Positions 8,250 through 18,098 are shown, counted from the first letter of the stretch. The stretch is 64,000 nt of DNA from Clostridium massiliamazoniense (GCF_001403635.1 NZ_LN879468.1:1697501-1761500), one strand, 5' to 3'. Numbers and translations are program-made. The notes: generated from the letters alone by a model not told the origin.

Positions 8250-9650
8250 TTAAAATTCTAAGCTCTTAGCTATGATGTCTTTAACATCTTCAATTTTAAC
8301 TCTTTCTTGTTCCATAGAATCTCTATGTCTGATAGTTACACATCCATCTGTTTCAGTTTCAAAATCAACTGTTATACAGAATGGTGTTCCTATTTCATCT
8401 TGTCTTCTATATCTCTTACCTATACTTCCAGTTTCATCATATTCAATGTTAAAGTGTTTTGAAAGCTCTGAATAAACTTCATCAGCTTTTTCTGATAACT
8501 TCTTAGAAAGTGGTAATACAGCTGCTTTATATGGTGCTAAAGCTGGATGTAAGTGCATTACTGTTCTTATATCCTCTTTTCCATTACTTTCTAAAACTTC
8601 TTCATCATAAGCTTCAACTAAGAATGCTAAAGCAACCCTGTCTGCTCCTAATGATGGTTCTATAACATATGGGATATATTTTTCGTTAGTTGTTGGGTCT
8701 AAGTAACTTAAATCTTGTCCTGAGTGTTCAGCATGTTTGTTTAAGTCATAGTCAGTTCTATCTGCTATTCCCCAAAGCTCACCCCATCCAAATGGGAATA
8801 AATATTCTATATCTGAAGTTGCATTTGAGTAGAAGCTTAATTCTTCTTCCCCATGGTCTCTCATTCTGATATTTTCTTTGTTCATTCCTAAATTTAATAG
8901 GAAGTTCCAACAATTATCTTTCCAGTATTTGAACCATTCTAAATCTGTTCCTGGCTTACAGAAGAATTCTAATTCCATTTGTTCAAACTCTCTAGTTCTG
9001 AAAGTAAAGTTACCTGGAGTTATTTCATTTCTGAATGATTTACCTATTTGAGCTATACCAAATGGTACTTTCTTTCTTGAAGTTCTTTGAACATTTTTAA
9101 AGTTAACAAATATACCTTGAGCTGTTTCTGGTCTTAAGTAAACTTCATTTTTGCTATCTTCAGTTATACCTTGGAAAGTTTTAAACATTAAGTTGAATTT
9201 TCTTATTTCTGTGTAGTTAAGCTTTCCGCATTTTGGACATACGATATTATTTTTTGTGATGTAGTCCATTAGTTCTTCATTGCTCCAACCATCAGCAGTT
9301 GCAACTTCTGCTCCATTAGCAGTCATATGATCTTCAACTAATTTATCAGCTCTAAATCTAGCTTTACATTCTTTACAGTCCATTAATGGGTCTGAGAATC
9401 CACCAACGTGTCCTGATGCTACCCAAACTTCTCTATTCATTAATATAGCAGCATCTAATCCAACGTTATATTTGCTTTCTTGAACAAATTTTTTCCACCA
9501 AGCTTTTTTTACGTTATTTTTAAATTCAACACCTAATGGGCCGTAATCCCAAGAGTTTGCTAATCCTCCATATATATCTGATCCAGGGAATATAAATCCT
9601 CTATTCTTACATAAAGCAACTATTTTTTCCATAGTCTTTTCTACTGACAT
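8250..9650 (-). CDS. glyS: Glycyl-tRNA synthetase (single-chain dimeric type)
   Basis: It charges tRNA-Gly. The 466-residue protein is the class II alpha2-type enzyme, not the two-subunit glyQ/glyS bacterial form. Class II motifs are visible: [27 protein letters not shown] and [16 protein letters not shown]. The N-terminus ([16 protein letters not shown]) and a Cys pair (CPKCGKLN) are normal for the family. The C-terminal anticodon-binding domain begins near [18 protein letters not shown] at 9650 follows GGAGG. Expression is probably controlled by the T-box leader upstream and it ends at the family-I hairpin. Confidence 0.96.
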   Translation of the reverse strand: MSVEKTMEKIVALCKNRGFIFPGSDIYGGLANSWDYGPLGVEFKNNVKKAWWKKFVQESKYNVGLDAAILMNREVWVASGHVGGFSDPLMDCKECKARFRADKLVEDHMTANGAEVATADGWSNEELMDYITKNNIVCPKCGKLNYTEIRKFNLMFKTFQGITEDSKNEVYLRPETAQGIFVNFKNVQRTSRKKVPFGIAQIGKSFRNEITPGNFTFRTREFEQMELEFFCKPGTDLEWFKYWKDNCWNFLLNLGMNKENIRMRDHGEEELSFYSNATSDIEYLFPFGWGELWGIADRTDYDLNKHAEHSGQDLSYLDPTTNEKYIPYVIEPSLGADRVALAFLVEAYDEEVLESNGKEDIRTVMHLHPALAPYKAAVLPLSKKLSEKADEVYSELSKHFNIEYDETGSIGKRYRRQDEIGTPFCITVDFETETDGCVTIRHRDSMEQERVKIEDVKDIIAKSLEF

Positions 9651-9712
9651 AATCTAAACCTCCAATTTTTATATTTGTCCTAATTATTTAGGGTTTCTTG
9701 CTATTTTTGAAA

Positions 9713-9925
9713 ATAAAAAAAAGCCTTCATACTTTAAAGGGACGAAATTCTATTCCGCGGTTCCACCCTTCTTAGCAAAAGCTCAACTTTGAATAATGTA
9801 CTCAAAAGCTCCATTCCTATTATCCTTATAGTAATTTGCACCAACCATTACCTCTCTAAAAATAAGACTTAATAGTACTCCTCTTTCTCACTGTACCTAT
9901 TTACTTTTATATTTTGTATATTCTC
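9713..9925 (-). ncRNA. T-box riboswitch leader of glyS
   Basis: On the minus strand the leader contains the T-box sequence AAGGGTGGAACCGCGG (around 9755-9770), then TTCGTCCCTTT and a run of T at about 9715-9722. These are the antiterminator/terminator parts of a T-box. The upstream part has the AGTGAGAAAGAGGAG and GGTAATGG-type Stem I elements. Uncharged tRNA-Gly should pair with it and allow readthrough into glyS. I did not fix the specifier codon by hand. Confidence 0.85.
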
Positions 9926-9953
9926 ATTTTATCAGAACTATATTATAAGTCAA
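9926..9953 (-). promoter_or_regulatory. Promoter of the glyS T-box transcript
   Basis: TTGACT (9953-9948) and TAAAAT (9931-9926) on the minus strand are 16 bp apart, directly upstream of the T-box leader. Confidence 0.6.
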
Positions 9954-10039
9954 TAGTTTTTACTATGATTATACTTAATGGTACATAAAACACTTAACAA
10001 CTATATAAAAATTGCACATTAAACTTTGTTATAATAAAA

Positions 10040-10107
10040 AACTGCTAAAATAACTATATAGTTGAGAGGTCACTAAAAATCTACCTATATAGCTATTTAA
10101 AGCAGTT
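10040..10107. repeat. Short hairpin derivative of repeat family I (copy E)
   Basis: A long imperfect inverted repeat with AACTGCT/AGCAGTT ends and inner CTATATAG arms encloses GAGAGGTCACTAAAAATCTA. The GGTCAC core and CTATATAGCTA end match the family-I element, so it looks like an internally deleted copy. It may also help end transcription after the metallo-hydrolase gene at 10173. Confidence 0.6.
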
Positions 10108-10172
10108 AAAATGCATAATAATTATATATACATTTCTTAATTATATTATTAACCTAATTACAAGATTTTATG

Positions 10173-10895
10173 TTATTTTTGTAATTGATCTACATTGATT
10201 GTTCCGTTATACTCTCCACCATGGTAGCAAAGAACTCTATTTATATCTAAATCTCTTAATTTTTCTAATGATTGTTTTGCTTGCTCTATATCATAATTAT
10301 AAAAATCATTAATTCTTTCTAATTTACCATTTTCTAAAGCTATAGCATCACTTGTTAATAATGTTTTTTGGTCTCTTACATAAATACATATGTGACCTAA
10401 AGTATGTCCTGGCATATCTAAAGTTTCTACTTCTTCAAATATTGGTAATCTATCTCCAGCCTTGAAAGTTTTATCTACTTTAATAAATAAATTTGGGAAT
10501 GCTCCTTTTAAGAAATCAAGGAATCCTCTAGCACCTTCATCTAGTTTTTCTCTGTTTGGTTCTAACATTTGTATTTTTAGTGGAGTTTTTTCTCCTGAAA
10601 TAAATTCAGCTTCTACATCAGTTGAATATATTGTTACATTATCCCCTAAAAGTTCTTTAAATTGTTTTACAGTTCCTACGTGATCTATATCATGATGAGT
10701 TATAACTATACCTTTTAATTTTTCTATACTTACATGCTTCTCTATTTCAGCTTTTAATATTTCAAATTGACCTGGATAAGCTGTATCTACTAAAACAGCT
10801 TTTTCTTCATCAAAAATAAGAACTGGATAAACAGTCATTTCTCTTCCATCATTCATAGATGATGCTTTTAATATTTCTACATTTAATTTACTCAT
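10173..10895 (-). CDS. Metallo-beta-lactamase-fold hydrolase
   Basis: A 240-residue cytoplasmic protein of the MBL superfamily. Visible metal-site motifs are VITHHDIDHVG (the HxHxDH motif in the variant form H67-x-D69-x-D71-H72), MPGHTLGHICIY and DAIAL with a metal-bridging Asp, and LCYHGGEYNG near the end. The second His of the canonical motif is Asp, a variation I have seen in other Gram-positive MBL hydrolases. The substrate cannot be read from the sequence; hydroxyacylglutathione-hydrolase-like or lactonase-like roles are possible. It stands alone between the glyS T-box promoter and a repeat-rich gap. ATG follows AAGGAG. Confidence 0.85.
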   Translation of the reverse strand: MSKLNVEILKASSMNDGREMTVYPVLIFDEEKAVLVDTAYPGQFEILKAEIEKHVSIEKLKGIVITHHDIDHVGTVKQFKELLGDNVTIYSTDVEAEFISGEKTPLKIQMLEPNREKLDEGARGFLDFLKGAFPNLFIKVDKTFKAGDRLPIFEEVETLDMPGHTLGHICIYVRDQKTLLTSDAIALENGKLERINDFYNYDIEQAKQSLEKLRDLDINRVLCYHGGEYNGTINVDQLQK

Positions 10896-10966
10896 AATAT
10901 TTCTCCTTTTTCTTTCGTATAAAATTATCCTATGATTAATTTATGCAATAATATTATCCGATAATC

Positions 10967-11110
10967 ACTAATATCTGTAACACTTCAATATTCTATGAAC
11001 TAAAAATAAACAGACATAGATTCCTAGATAATTTCTACTAAAACTTAACTAAACTCAAAACTTTATTTGAATTAAGTCTCAATTTATATAAAAATTTATT
11101 GTTACTAATC
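10967..11110 (+). repeat. Family-III dispersed intergenic repeat, copy 1
   Basis: ACTAATATCTGTAACACTTC and ATAAACAGACATAG blocks match the region 29801-29884 closely and 57241-57325 and 52735-52815 (minus strand) more weakly. It continues to GAATTAAGTCTCAATTTAT. No open frame crosses it. Confidence 0.6.
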
Positions 11111-11130
11111 AGGATTAAATTAATTGCTAA

Positions 11131-11167
11131 AAAACACAGAACATGATATATTAATGTTCTGTGTTTT
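11131..11167. terminator. Orphan intrinsic terminator
   Basis: A 14-bp perfect stem (11131-11144 with 11154-11167, 9-nt loop) has A- and T-runs on both sides. No annotated gene ends here, since tRNA-Asn already has its own terminator at 11638-11655. It may end a small RNA or a long 3' transcript. Confidence 0.65.
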
Positions 11168-11244
11168 TAAGATAATTATATATGTTTAAAGCAATAATGT
11201 AAAATAAAAATTTTACGTTGTTAATTAATAAAGTTCTACAAATC

Positions 11245-11326
11245 TGTGGATACTTTTTTCTAAAATAGATTGTGGATAACTTTTTAAAAAGTTATCCACA
11301 GCTTACATTCTGAAAAGTTATCCACA
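11245..11326. repeat. Cluster of four DnaA-box-like sites
   Basis: TTATCCACA occurs exactly at 11292-11300 and 11318-11326 (+) and at 11271-11279 (-). A one-mismatch copy is at 11245-11253 (-). The middle two form a perfect 30-bp palindrome (11271-11300). The region is AT-rich and without genes, but no dnaA/dnaN genes are near, so I do not call it the chromosomal origin. Confidence 0.7.
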
Positions 11327-11380
11327 ATTTTATTTATTTTTTAATTTAATATAAACGTAGACTTAATTTAGTTGAAGCTT

Positions 11381-11490
11381 TGACTCCATCTGAATACTTA
11401 GTGAATGTTATCTAAAAGCGTGAGGCTATTTATCTCCTACTTATAGAAGAAAGGAGTATTACAACCTCTAGCTATAAGATAAATTAAAAC
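11381..11490 (+). repeat. Family-II dispersed intergenic repeat, copy 1
   Basis: The block GACTCCATCTGAAT, then GTTATCTAAA, AGGAGTATTACAA and CTAGCTATA, recurs in the same order at 51678-51790. A further family-III-like segment follows at about 11525-11610. The rest of the gap 10896-11668 holds no gene I can support. Confidence 0.5.
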
Positions 11491-11637
11491 CTATTTTATC
11501 TCATAACCAATAACCACAATACGTCAATCTTTTATAAACTTAAGATAAACAATACATGTCCCTAATAACCACCCTAAAATTCAACTTCAATTAAAACTTT
11601 CTCTGAAATAATTCTCAATTTATAAGCAAAAAAAAAG

Positions 11638-11655
11638 CACTGACTATAGTCAGTG
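11638..11655 (-). terminator. Terminator of tRNA-Asn
   Basis: An 8-bp stem CACTGACT/AGTCAGTG with a 2-nt spacer is followed on the minus strand by a run of nine or more T. It lies 13 nt after the tRNA 3' end. Confidence 0.85.
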
Positions 11656-11668
11656 ATATATACAAATT

Positions 11669-11743
<75 letters not shown>

Positions 11744-11845
11744 ATATTTATTACATTATTTATTATATCAATAATAGAAAAAAATGCAATACTTTTTTTA
11801 AAAAAATTAAAAAATATTTTTTGAAGTTATAAATTACATTATAAA

Positions 11846-11870
11846 AAGGAGCTATCTAACATAGCTCCTT
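11846..11870. terminator. Terminator of the greA-lysS operon
   Basis: A 10-bp perfect stem AAGGAGCTAT/ATAGCTCCTT with a 5-nt loop is followed by a T-run on the minus strand. It is about 78 nt after the lysS stop. Confidence 0.8.
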
Positions 11871-11947
11871 AAACTCAAAGTAAGAATTGAGCCTATACTC
11901 ACTCCCACCTTTGACTATTATCTTATTATAACTAAACTATAGATATA

Positions 11948-13456
11948 TTAGTTATTTTGTGGTTTCATAGTTGGGAATAAGATTACATCCTTGATTGATG
12001 ATGAATCAGTTAAGAACATTATTAATCTATCTATTCCTATTCCTAAACCACCTGTTGGAGGCATACCTGTTTCTAAAGCACTCATGAATTCTTCATCTAT
12101 CATGTATGCTTCATCATCTCCAAGATCTCTTTGTTTAGCTTGTTGTTCAAATCTTTCTCTTTGAACTATAGGATCGTTTAATTCTGAGTAAGCGTTACAT
12201 AGCTCTCTACCAAAAACAAATCCTTCAAATCTTTCAGTAAATTCTTCATTTCCTCTTTTCTTCTTAGTAAGAGGTGAATTTTCAAATGGGTAATCTATTA
12301 TGAATGTTGGTTGTATTAATTTTGATTCACCATATTCTTCGAATAAAGCATTAAGAACTTCTCCCTTAGTAACATATTGTAAGTCTTTAGGGAATTCTAA
12401 GTTATGTTTCTTAGCGATTTCTTGTGCTTCTTCATTTGATGATATTTCATTAAAGTCAACACCAGCATATTCTTTAACAGCATCAACCATAGTGATTCTT
12501 CTCCATGGTGGTTTAAAGTCTATTTCAGTACCTTCATAGCTAACTTTAGTTGTTCCATTAACTAATGTACATACTTCAGCTATCATATTTTCTGTAATTT
12601 CCATCATATCGTTATAGTCAGCATAAGCTTCATATAATTCTATAGCTGTAAATTCTGGATTATGTCTTACTGACATACCTTCGTTTCTAAAGTTTCTTCC
12701 TATTTCATAAACTTTTTCAAAACCAGCAACTATACATCTTTTTAAGTGTAACTCAGTTGCTATTCTTAGATACATATCTATATCTAATGTATTGTGGTGA
12801 GTCATAAATGGTCTTGCAGCGGCTCCACCAGCAATAGCTCCTAATATTGGAGTTTCAACTTCTATAAATCCTCTATTATCTAAGAAGTTTCTTATTCCTT
12901 TTATTATTTGAGCTCTCTTTAAGAAAGTAGTTTTTACTTCTGGATTTGTTATTATATCTACTTCTCTTTGTCTATATCTTAAATCTGGGTCCTTTAAACC
13001 ATGCCATTTTTCAGGAAGTGGTTTAAGTGATTTACATATTAAAGTTATTTCGCTTGGTTTAACTGAAATTTCTCCCTTTTGAGTTCTGAAAACTTCACCA
13101 GTTGCTGCAACCCAGTCTCCAAGGTCATAAGTTTTGTATTCCTTTAAAGTTTCTTCTCCAACTACATCAATTTTGATGAATAATTGTAATTTACCATCTC
13201 TATCATGTATATCTGAGAATATAACTTTTCCTTGGCCTCTCTTTGACATGATTCTTCCAGCTACTGTTACTGTTTGACCTTCTAGTTCATCAAAGTTATT
13301 TATTATGTCTGCTGATGAATGTGTTCTGTTTACTTTATAAACATCAAATGGGTCTTTACCTCTTGCTTGTAAATCAGCTAGCTTTTCTCTTCTTAGAGTT
13401 TCCTGTTCGCTATATGCAGCTTCTAATTCGTGAACATTGTTTTCCTCATTTGCCAT
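11948..13456 (-). CDS. lysS: Lysyl-tRNA synthetase, class II
   Basis: It charges tRNA-Lys. The 502-residue protein has the N-terminal OB-fold anticodon-binding domain (about 55-150, [15 protein letters not shown]) and a class II catalytic core. Motif 2 ([17 protein letters not shown]) and motif 3 ([15 protein letters not shown]) are intact. ATG at 13456 gives [18 protein letters not shown], which matches where family members start. A TTG five codons upstream is in frame but has no Shine-Dalgarno. The Shine-Dalgarno before ATG is itself weak, while a strong AAGGGAGG sits about 60 nt further upstream in front of a short GTG leader frame. It follows greA by about 100 nt on the same strand. Confidence 0.96.
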   Translation of the reverse strand: MANEENNVHELEAAYSEQETLRREKLADLQARGKDPFDVYKVNRTHSSADIINNFDELEGQTVTVAGRIMSKRGQGKVIFSDIHDRDGKLQLFIKIDVVGEETLKEYKTYDLGDWVAATGEVFRTQKGEISVKPSEITLICKSLKPLPEKWHGLKDPDLRYRQREVDIITNPEVKTTFLKRAQIIKGIRNFLDNRGFIEVETPILGAIAGGAAARPFMTHHNTLDIDMYLRIATELHLKRCIVAGFEKVYEIGRNFRNEGMSVRHNPEFTAIELYEAYADYNDMMEITENMIAEVCTLVNGTTKVSYEGTEIDFKPPWRRITMVDAVKEYAGVDFNEISSNEEAQEIAKKHNLEFPKDLQYVTKGEVLNALFEEYGESKLIQPTFIIDYPFENSPLTKKKRGNEEFTERFEGFVFGRELCNAYSELNDPIVQRERFEQQAKQRDLGDDEAYMIDEEFMSALETGMPPTGGLGIGIDRLIMFLTDSSSIKDVILFPTMKPQNN

Positions 13457-13514
13457 TATTAAACCCGTCAAAAAAATATACTGCTATTAGAATATACTTC
13501 TTTAACGGTTTCAC
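13446..13514 (-). other. Possible short leader ORF overlapping the lysS start
   Basis: A GTG-started frame encodes 22 residues ([16 protein letters not shown] in the middle) and stops 10 nt inside lysS. A strong AAGGGAG abuts the GTG with almost no spacer, so initiation there is doubtful. It could couple translation to lysS, whose own Shine-Dalgarno is poor. Confidence 0.2.
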
Positions 13515-13554
13515 CTCCCTTATTTTTTATTTTATTATTTAAATCTAAATCTTA

Positions 13555-14031
13555 CTATCTTCTAATTCCTAAGATTTCAAATTTAGCCATTCCTCCAGGA
13601 ATAGTAACCTCTACTACTTCTCCTACTTTTTTACCGATTAGAGCCTCACCAACTGGTGATTCATTTGATATTTTATTATTCATTGGGTCTGCTTCTGCTG
13701 AACCTACTATTGAATACTCTATCTCTTCATCAAACTCATAATCTTTAACTTTTACAATAGCTCCTACTGAAACTTTTTCAGTTGATATTTCGCTTTCATC
13801 AACAACTTCTGCATTTTTAAGCATAGTTTCTAATTGAAGTATTCTACCTTCTGTAAAAGCCTGCTCATTTTTAGCTTCATCGTATTCTGAGTTTTCACTT
13901 AAATCTCCATATCCTAGAGCTACTTTTATTTTTTCAGTTATTTCTTTTCTCTTAACTGTTTTTAAGTATTCTAACTCTTGTTCTAATTTTTTTAGACCTT
14001 CGTAAGTCATTACATGTTTTTTCTCGCTCAT
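13555..14031 (-). CDS. greA: Transcription elongation factor GreA
   Basis: GreA enters the RNA polymerase secondary channel and stimulates cleavage of backtracked transcripts. The 158-residue length is standard. The N-terminal coiled coil (about 9-75) bears the acidic tip segment [17 protein letters not shown] (about 47-63) that carries the catalytic acidic residues. The C-terminal FKBP-like domain has [19 protein letters not shown] and EILGIRR at the end. ATG follows GGGGAG. It lies upstream of lysS on the same strand, as in many clostridia, and the pair probably shares the terminator at 11846-11870. Confidence 0.96.
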   Translation of the reverse strand: MSEKKHVMTYEGLKKLEQELEYLKTVKRKEITEKIKVALGYGDLSENSEYDEAKNEQAFTEGRILQLETMLKNAEVVDESEISTEKVSVGAIVKVKDYEFDEEIEYSIVGSAEADPMNNKISNESPVGEALIGKKVGEVVEVTIPGGMAKFEILGIRR

Positions 14032-14285
14032 ATTTTTCTCCCCTTTATATGATTTATCATAACATATTTTATATCATTTTGATTAATTCAACCAATTGAT
14101 AATTAAGTTTTAAATTTTTCTTATAAATGTCATAATTATAATGTCTTCATATTAATATGTCAACAACTAGCAACTTTTATATTCCTTTTAATAGTTATTA
14201 TATTTTTAATAATAAATAATTAAAAAAAGATTTATACAAATACTATGATTAATTATTAGCATTTATTCATTAAAAGCTCTTTTTT

Positions 14286-15260
14286 TTATTTATCTTTTAA
14301 AAAGCTTTTATATTCCTTTAATATTTCAATTACCTTCTCGGAACTATCCTCAGTATTGATGATATTTTTCATCTCTGCACAATTTGGAAGTCCTTTTATA
14401 TACCATGCTGTTTGTTTTCTCATTTCTCTAACGCCTTTTCTTTCACCATGATATTTAACAGCTAATTGATGATGTCTTATACACATATCAATTTTTTCTT
14501 CAGCAGTAGGAATACTTACTTTTTCTCCCTTTAAAGTCTGATCTATCTGTCTAAATATCCATGGATTTCCCATAGCTCCTCTTGCAATCATTATCCCATC
14601 ACAATTTGTAAGATTTTTAAGTCTTAATGCATCTTCTGGTGTAAAGACATCCCCATTCCCGATTACAGGAATAGATACTGCTTCTTTTAATTGTCTTATT
14701 ATATCCCAATCAGCAGTTCCAGTATACATTTGTTCCTTAGTTCTTCCATGAATAGTTATTGCATCTGCACCAGCTGCTTCTAGTATCTTTCCCATTTCAA
14801 CCGCATTTATGTTATTATTATCATAACCTTTTCTTATTTTTACTGTTACAGGCTTTGTTGCAACCTTCTTTATGCTATTAATAACATCATAGGCTAATTT
14901 TGGATTCTTAAGTAATGCAGATCCATCACCATTCTTTACTATTTTATTTGCTGGGCATCCCATATTAACATCTATAATACATATGTCATCATTTGTATTA
15001 AAGTATTTTTCTGTTACATAAGCCATTATTTCTGGATCACTACCAAACATTTGAGATGCAACAGGTGATTCCTCTTCAGCAACTACCATTAGATCTTCTG
15101 TTTTCTCATTGCCATAATAAAGTGCCTTTGCGCTTACCATTTCTGTATAAACCATTCCACAGCCCATTTCATGACATAATCCTCTAAAAGCTACATCTGT
15201 AACCCCAGCCATTGGTGCTAAAAAAACATCCAAATCAGTTGTTACATTACCTATTTTCAT
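14286..15260 (-). CDS. dusB: tRNA-dihydrouridine synthase B
   Basis: This FMN enzyme reduces specific uridines in the tRNA D-loop. The 324-residue protein has the TIM-barrel start [13 protein letters not shown]. The catalytic Cys lies in [20 protein letters not shown], the flavin contact in [14 protein letters not shown], and [15 protein letters not shown] and [13 protein letters not shown] follow. A small helical domain ends the protein. Its start codon lies 2 nt after the coaX stop, so the two are almost certainly cotranscribed and coupled. B. subtilis also keeps dus near coaX/lysS. Confidence 0.95.
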   Translation of the reverse strand: MKIGNVTTDLDVFLAPMAGVTDVAFRGLCHEMGCGMVYTEMVSAKALYYGNEKTEDLMVVAEEESPVASQMFGSDPEIMAYVTEKYFNTNDDICIIDVNMGCPANKIVKNGDGSALLKNPKLAYDVINSIKKVATKPVTVKIRKGYDNNNINAVEMGKILEAAGADAITIHGRTKEQMYTGTADWDIIRQLKEAVSIPVIGNGDVFTPEDALRLKNLTNCDGIMIARGAMGNPWIFRQIDQTLKGEKVSIPTAEEKIDMCIRHHQLAVKYHGERKGVREMRKQTAWYIKGLPNCAEMKNIINTEDSSEKVIEILKEYKSFLKDK

Positions 15261-15262
15261 AT

Positions 15263-16045
15263 TTATAACTCCTTATTTTTATCATAAAGTATTTTAAGCC
15301 CTTCTAAAGTTAATCTTGGTTCTATTTTATCTATAACTTTTGTGCCATCATATATAAGTTTAGATAGACCACCTGTAGCAATTACTAGAGGTTCTTTCTC
15401 ACCTAAAGCAGTCATTTCTTCCTTCATCTTTTTAACTATGTATTCAACTTGGCCAATATACCCATATATTATTCCAGCTTGCATACTTGTAACTGTATTT
15501 CTGCATATTAAACTCTTAGGTTTTTCTAATTCAACTCTTGGAAGCTTTGCAGCTCTTTCAAATAATGCTTCTGATGCTATCTTTATTCCAGGGCAGATGT
15601 TTCCGCCTAAATAATCTCCATTTTCAGTTATTGCACAATAAGTTGTCGCTGTTCCAAAATCTATTATTATAAGAGATCTTTTGTAAATTTCATAAGCTGC
15701 TACAGAATTAACTATTCTATCAGCACCTACTTCTTTTGGGTTATCGTATTTTATATTCATACCAGTTTTTATGCCAGGACCAACAATTATAGGGTCTTGC
15801 TTAAAACATTTCCTAATCATATTCTCAATAGAATGCATTATATTAGGAACCACTGAGGATATTATTATTCCATTTACTTCATTAGGATTTAAATCACTTT
15901 GATGGAATAATTGCATAACTTGTATTGCATATTCATCTGAAGTTTTTTTAGGATCAGTTGATATTCTCCAACTTGCTATATAATCCCCATTCTTATGAAC
16001 GCCTAGTACTATGTTAGTATTACCGGCATCAATCAACAAAATCAT
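15263..16045 (-). CDS. coaX: Type III pantothenate kinase
   Basis: It phosphorylates pantothenate, the first step of coenzyme A synthesis, and is distinct from CoaA-type kinases. The 260-residue protein has the ASKHA-fold phosphate motif [13 protein letters not shown] at the N-terminus, [28 protein letters not shown] with the catalytic Asp region, and [11 protein letters not shown]. An in-frame GTG three codons upstream directly abuts the AAGGTGG Shine-Dalgarno, so I use ATG at 16045. A promoter lies at 16128-16155. It is followed by dusB with a 2-nt gap. Confidence 0.95.
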   Translation of the reverse strand: MILLIDAGNTNIVLGVHKNGDYIASWRISTDPKKTSDEYAIQVMQLFHQSDLNPNEVNGIIISSVVPNIMHSIENMIRKCFKQDPIIVGPGIKTGMNIKYDNPKEVGADRIVNSVAAYEIYKRSLIIIDFGTATTYCAITENGDYLGGNICPGIKIASEALFERAAKLPRVELEKPKSLICRNTVTSMQAGIIYGYIGQVEYIVKKMKEEMTALGEKEPLVIATGGLSKLIYDGTKVIDKIEPRLTLEGLKILYDKNKEL

Positions 16046-16103
16046 CTGTTTCACCCACCTTAATATAATTAAAAGCAGCTATAATGAGCTGCTATATAAT
16101 TCA

Positions 16104-16202
16104 ATGTCCTTTAAATATACAATAATAATTGTAACAACATATGTACATTTGTCAAGCAACTGAACAATGTTATTCCCAATTTTTAGAATATTTAAAGGAC
16201 AT
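16104..16202. repeat. Inverted repeat flanking the coaX promoter
   Basis: ATGTCCTTTAAATAT at 16104-16118 is repeated perfectly in inverse orientation at 16188-16202. The 69-bp interior contains the coaX promoter. The arms are too far apart for a normal operator, and fhs ends 36 bp from the outer arm. Confidence 0.6.
16128..16155 (-). promoter_or_regulatory. Promoter of coaX-dusB
   Basis: TTGACA (16155-16150) and TACAAT (16133-16128) on the minus strand are 16 bp apart. Confidence 0.6.
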
Positions 16203-16238
16203 GAAAAATAAATTTAATTATTTAAAGTTATTATATTA

Positions 16239-17909
16239 TTAAAATAGTCCAACTATAGAACCATCCTCATTTATATCCATTTTATTTGCTGCTGGTACTT
16301 TAGGTAATCCTGGCATTGTCATTATATCTCCCGTTAATACAACTATAAAACCTGCTCCATTAGAAACCCTAACTTCTTTTACTGTTATAGAAAAATTCTC
16401 TGGTCTTCCTAATAATGAAGGATTATCTGAAAGTGAATATTGAGTTTTTGCTATACATATTGGAAGTTTATCCATATTGAATTTTTCTATCTCACCTATT
16501 TGTTTTAAAGCTACATTGGTATAAACAACATCAGTAGCTCCATATATATTTTGAGCTATTTTTAAGATTTTATCTTTTATTGCCTCTTCTGAATCATAAA
16601 GAACTTTAAATTTTGAAGGTCTTTCTTCCATAACTTTCACAAGTTTTTCTGCAAGGTCAACTCCACCTTCTCCACCTTTTTCCCAAACTTCTGTTTCACT
16701 TACCATTACACCCTTAGAAGCACAAAATTCTTTTAAATACTCAACCTCAGCCTTTGAGTCTGTTATAAATTTATTTATAGCTACAACTACAGGTATTCCA
16801 TATCCTTCGATATTTTCTATTTGCTTTTCTAAATTCTTTACCCCTAATTTAAGTGCATCTACATTTTCTATATTAAGTTCATCCTTCTTAACTCCACCAT
16901 GGTGTTTAAGTGCTCTTATTGTTGCTACTAATACTACTGCATCAGGCTTTAACTCACCATATCTACACTTTATATCTAAAAACTTTTCAGCTCCTAAATC
17001 TGCTCCAAATCCTGCTTCTGTAACTGTTATATCAGCTAATTTTAAAGCCATTTTTGTTGCCATAATTGAATTACATCCATGAGCTATATTTGCAAAAGGT
17101 CCTCCATGTATTATTGCTGGAGTATTTTCTAAGGTTTGAACTAAATTTGGCTTTATAGCATCCTTCATTAACATAGCCATAGCGCCTTCTACTTCTAACT
17201 CCTTAGCTAAAACAGGATTTCCATCTAGATTATATCCGATTAATATATTTCCCATTCTTTCTTTTAAATCAGAAAGACTACTAGCCATACATAATATAGC
17301 CATTATTTCTGAAGCAACAGTTATCATAAAGCCATCTTCTCTTAGGAAACCATTAATTTTTCCACCCATTCCAACAACAACATTTCTTAAAGCTCTATCA
17401 TTCATATCCATAACTCTTTTAAATAAAATTCTTCTTGAATCTATTCTTAAAGTATTTCCTTGATGTATATGATTATCAATAGCTGCTGCTAATAAATTAT
17501 TCGCTGCTGTTATAGCATGCATATCACCTGTAAAATGTAAGTTTATATCTTCCATTGGTACAACTTGTGCATACCCCCCTCCAGCTGCACCTCCTTTAAT
17601 TCCAAAAACAGGACCTAAAGATGGTTCTCTTAAAGCTATAATAGCATTTTTTCCAATTTTATTAAGAGCTTGACCTAACCCTACTGTAACAGTTGATTTT
17701 CCTTCTCCTGCTGGTGTTGGATTAATTGCTGTTACTAAAATTAACTTTCCATCTTTCTTATCTTTATTTTTTTTATATATATCTAATGATATTTTACACT
17801 TATACTTTCCATAAAGCTCAATATCATCATCCTTTAATCCTATTTTTTCTGCAACCTTCACTATAGGTTCCATTTTTGCTTCCTGAGCTATTTGTATATC
17901 GCTTTTCAT
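16239..17909 (-). CDS. fhs: Formate--tetrahydrofolate ligase
   Basis: It makes 10-formyl-THF from formate, ATP and THF, supplying one-carbon units for purines and fMet in anaerobes that obtain formate from pyruvate formate-lyase. The 556-residue size is typical. The nucleotide-binding loop TPAGEGKST is at about residues 64-72, followed by [37 protein letters not shown] and [13 protein letters not shown]. The upstream in-frame ATG at 17930 contains the AGGAGG Shine-Dalgarno, so ATG at 17909 is preferred. The gene is monocistronic, and a perfect TGTCGAA (0A-box type) lies about 100 bp upstream. Confidence 0.96.
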   Translation of the reverse strand: MKSDIQIAQEAKMEPIVKVAEKIGLKDDDIELYGKYKCKISLDIYKKNKDKKDGKLILVTAINPTPAGEGKSTVTVGLGQALNKIGKNAIIALREPSLGPVFGIKGGAAGGGYAQVVPMEDINLHFTGDMHAITAANNLLAAAIDNHIHQGNTLRIDSRRILFKRVMDMNDRALRNVVVGMGGKINGFLREDGFMITVASEIMAILCMASSLSDLKERMGNILIGYNLDGNPVLAKELEVEGAMAMLMKDAIKPNLVQTLENTPAIIHGGPFANIAHGCNSIMATKMALKLADITVTEAGFGADLGAEKFLDIKCRYGELKPDAVVLVATIRALKHHGGVKKDELNIENVDALKLGVKNLEKQIENIEGYGIPVVVAINKFITDSKAEVEYLKEFCASKGVMVSETEVWEKGGEGGVDLAEKLVKVMEERPSKFKVLYDSEEAIKDKILKIAQNIYGATDVVYTNVALKQIGEIEKFNMDKLPICIAKTQYSLSDNPSLLGRPENFSITVKEVRVSNGAGFIVVLTGDIMTMPGLPKVPAANKMDINEDGSIVGLF

Positions 17910-18006
17910 GGATAAATCCCTCCTAAACATTCATTTATATTTTATAAATAAATCTCTTTTGCTATATAACTTATTATACTAATAAATTTAAATTAATAAA
18001 ATAGAT

Positions 18007-18013
18007 TGTCGAA
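18007..18013. promoter_or_regulatory. Spo0A-box-like site upstream of fhs
   Basis: TTGTCGAACATT contains the 0A-box core TGTCGAA, about 28 bp upstream of a TATAAT (17978-17973, minus strand). Single 7-mers arise by chance, so this is a weak call. Confidence 0.3.
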
Positions 18014-18059
18014 CATTTTATTTCTTTTTTATGTAAATCTTCGTAATTTTACAAAAAAG

Positions 18060-18094
18060 AAATGAGATTGTATTAAATTAATACAACCTCATTT
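18060..18094 (-). terminator. Terminator of ftsH
   Basis: A long stem AAATGAG-TTGTATTA/TAATACAA-CTCATTT with one internal mismatch starts 4 nt after the ftsH stop. It is followed on the minus strand by a TTTCTTTTTT tail. Confidence 0.8.
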
Positions 18095-18098
18095 TACT

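Noticed and set aside
11245-11326. Chromosomal replication origin
   Set aside because: DnaA boxes are present but dnaA, dnaN, rpmH and gidA are not, and tRNA-Asn and lysS on one side continue normal gene order.
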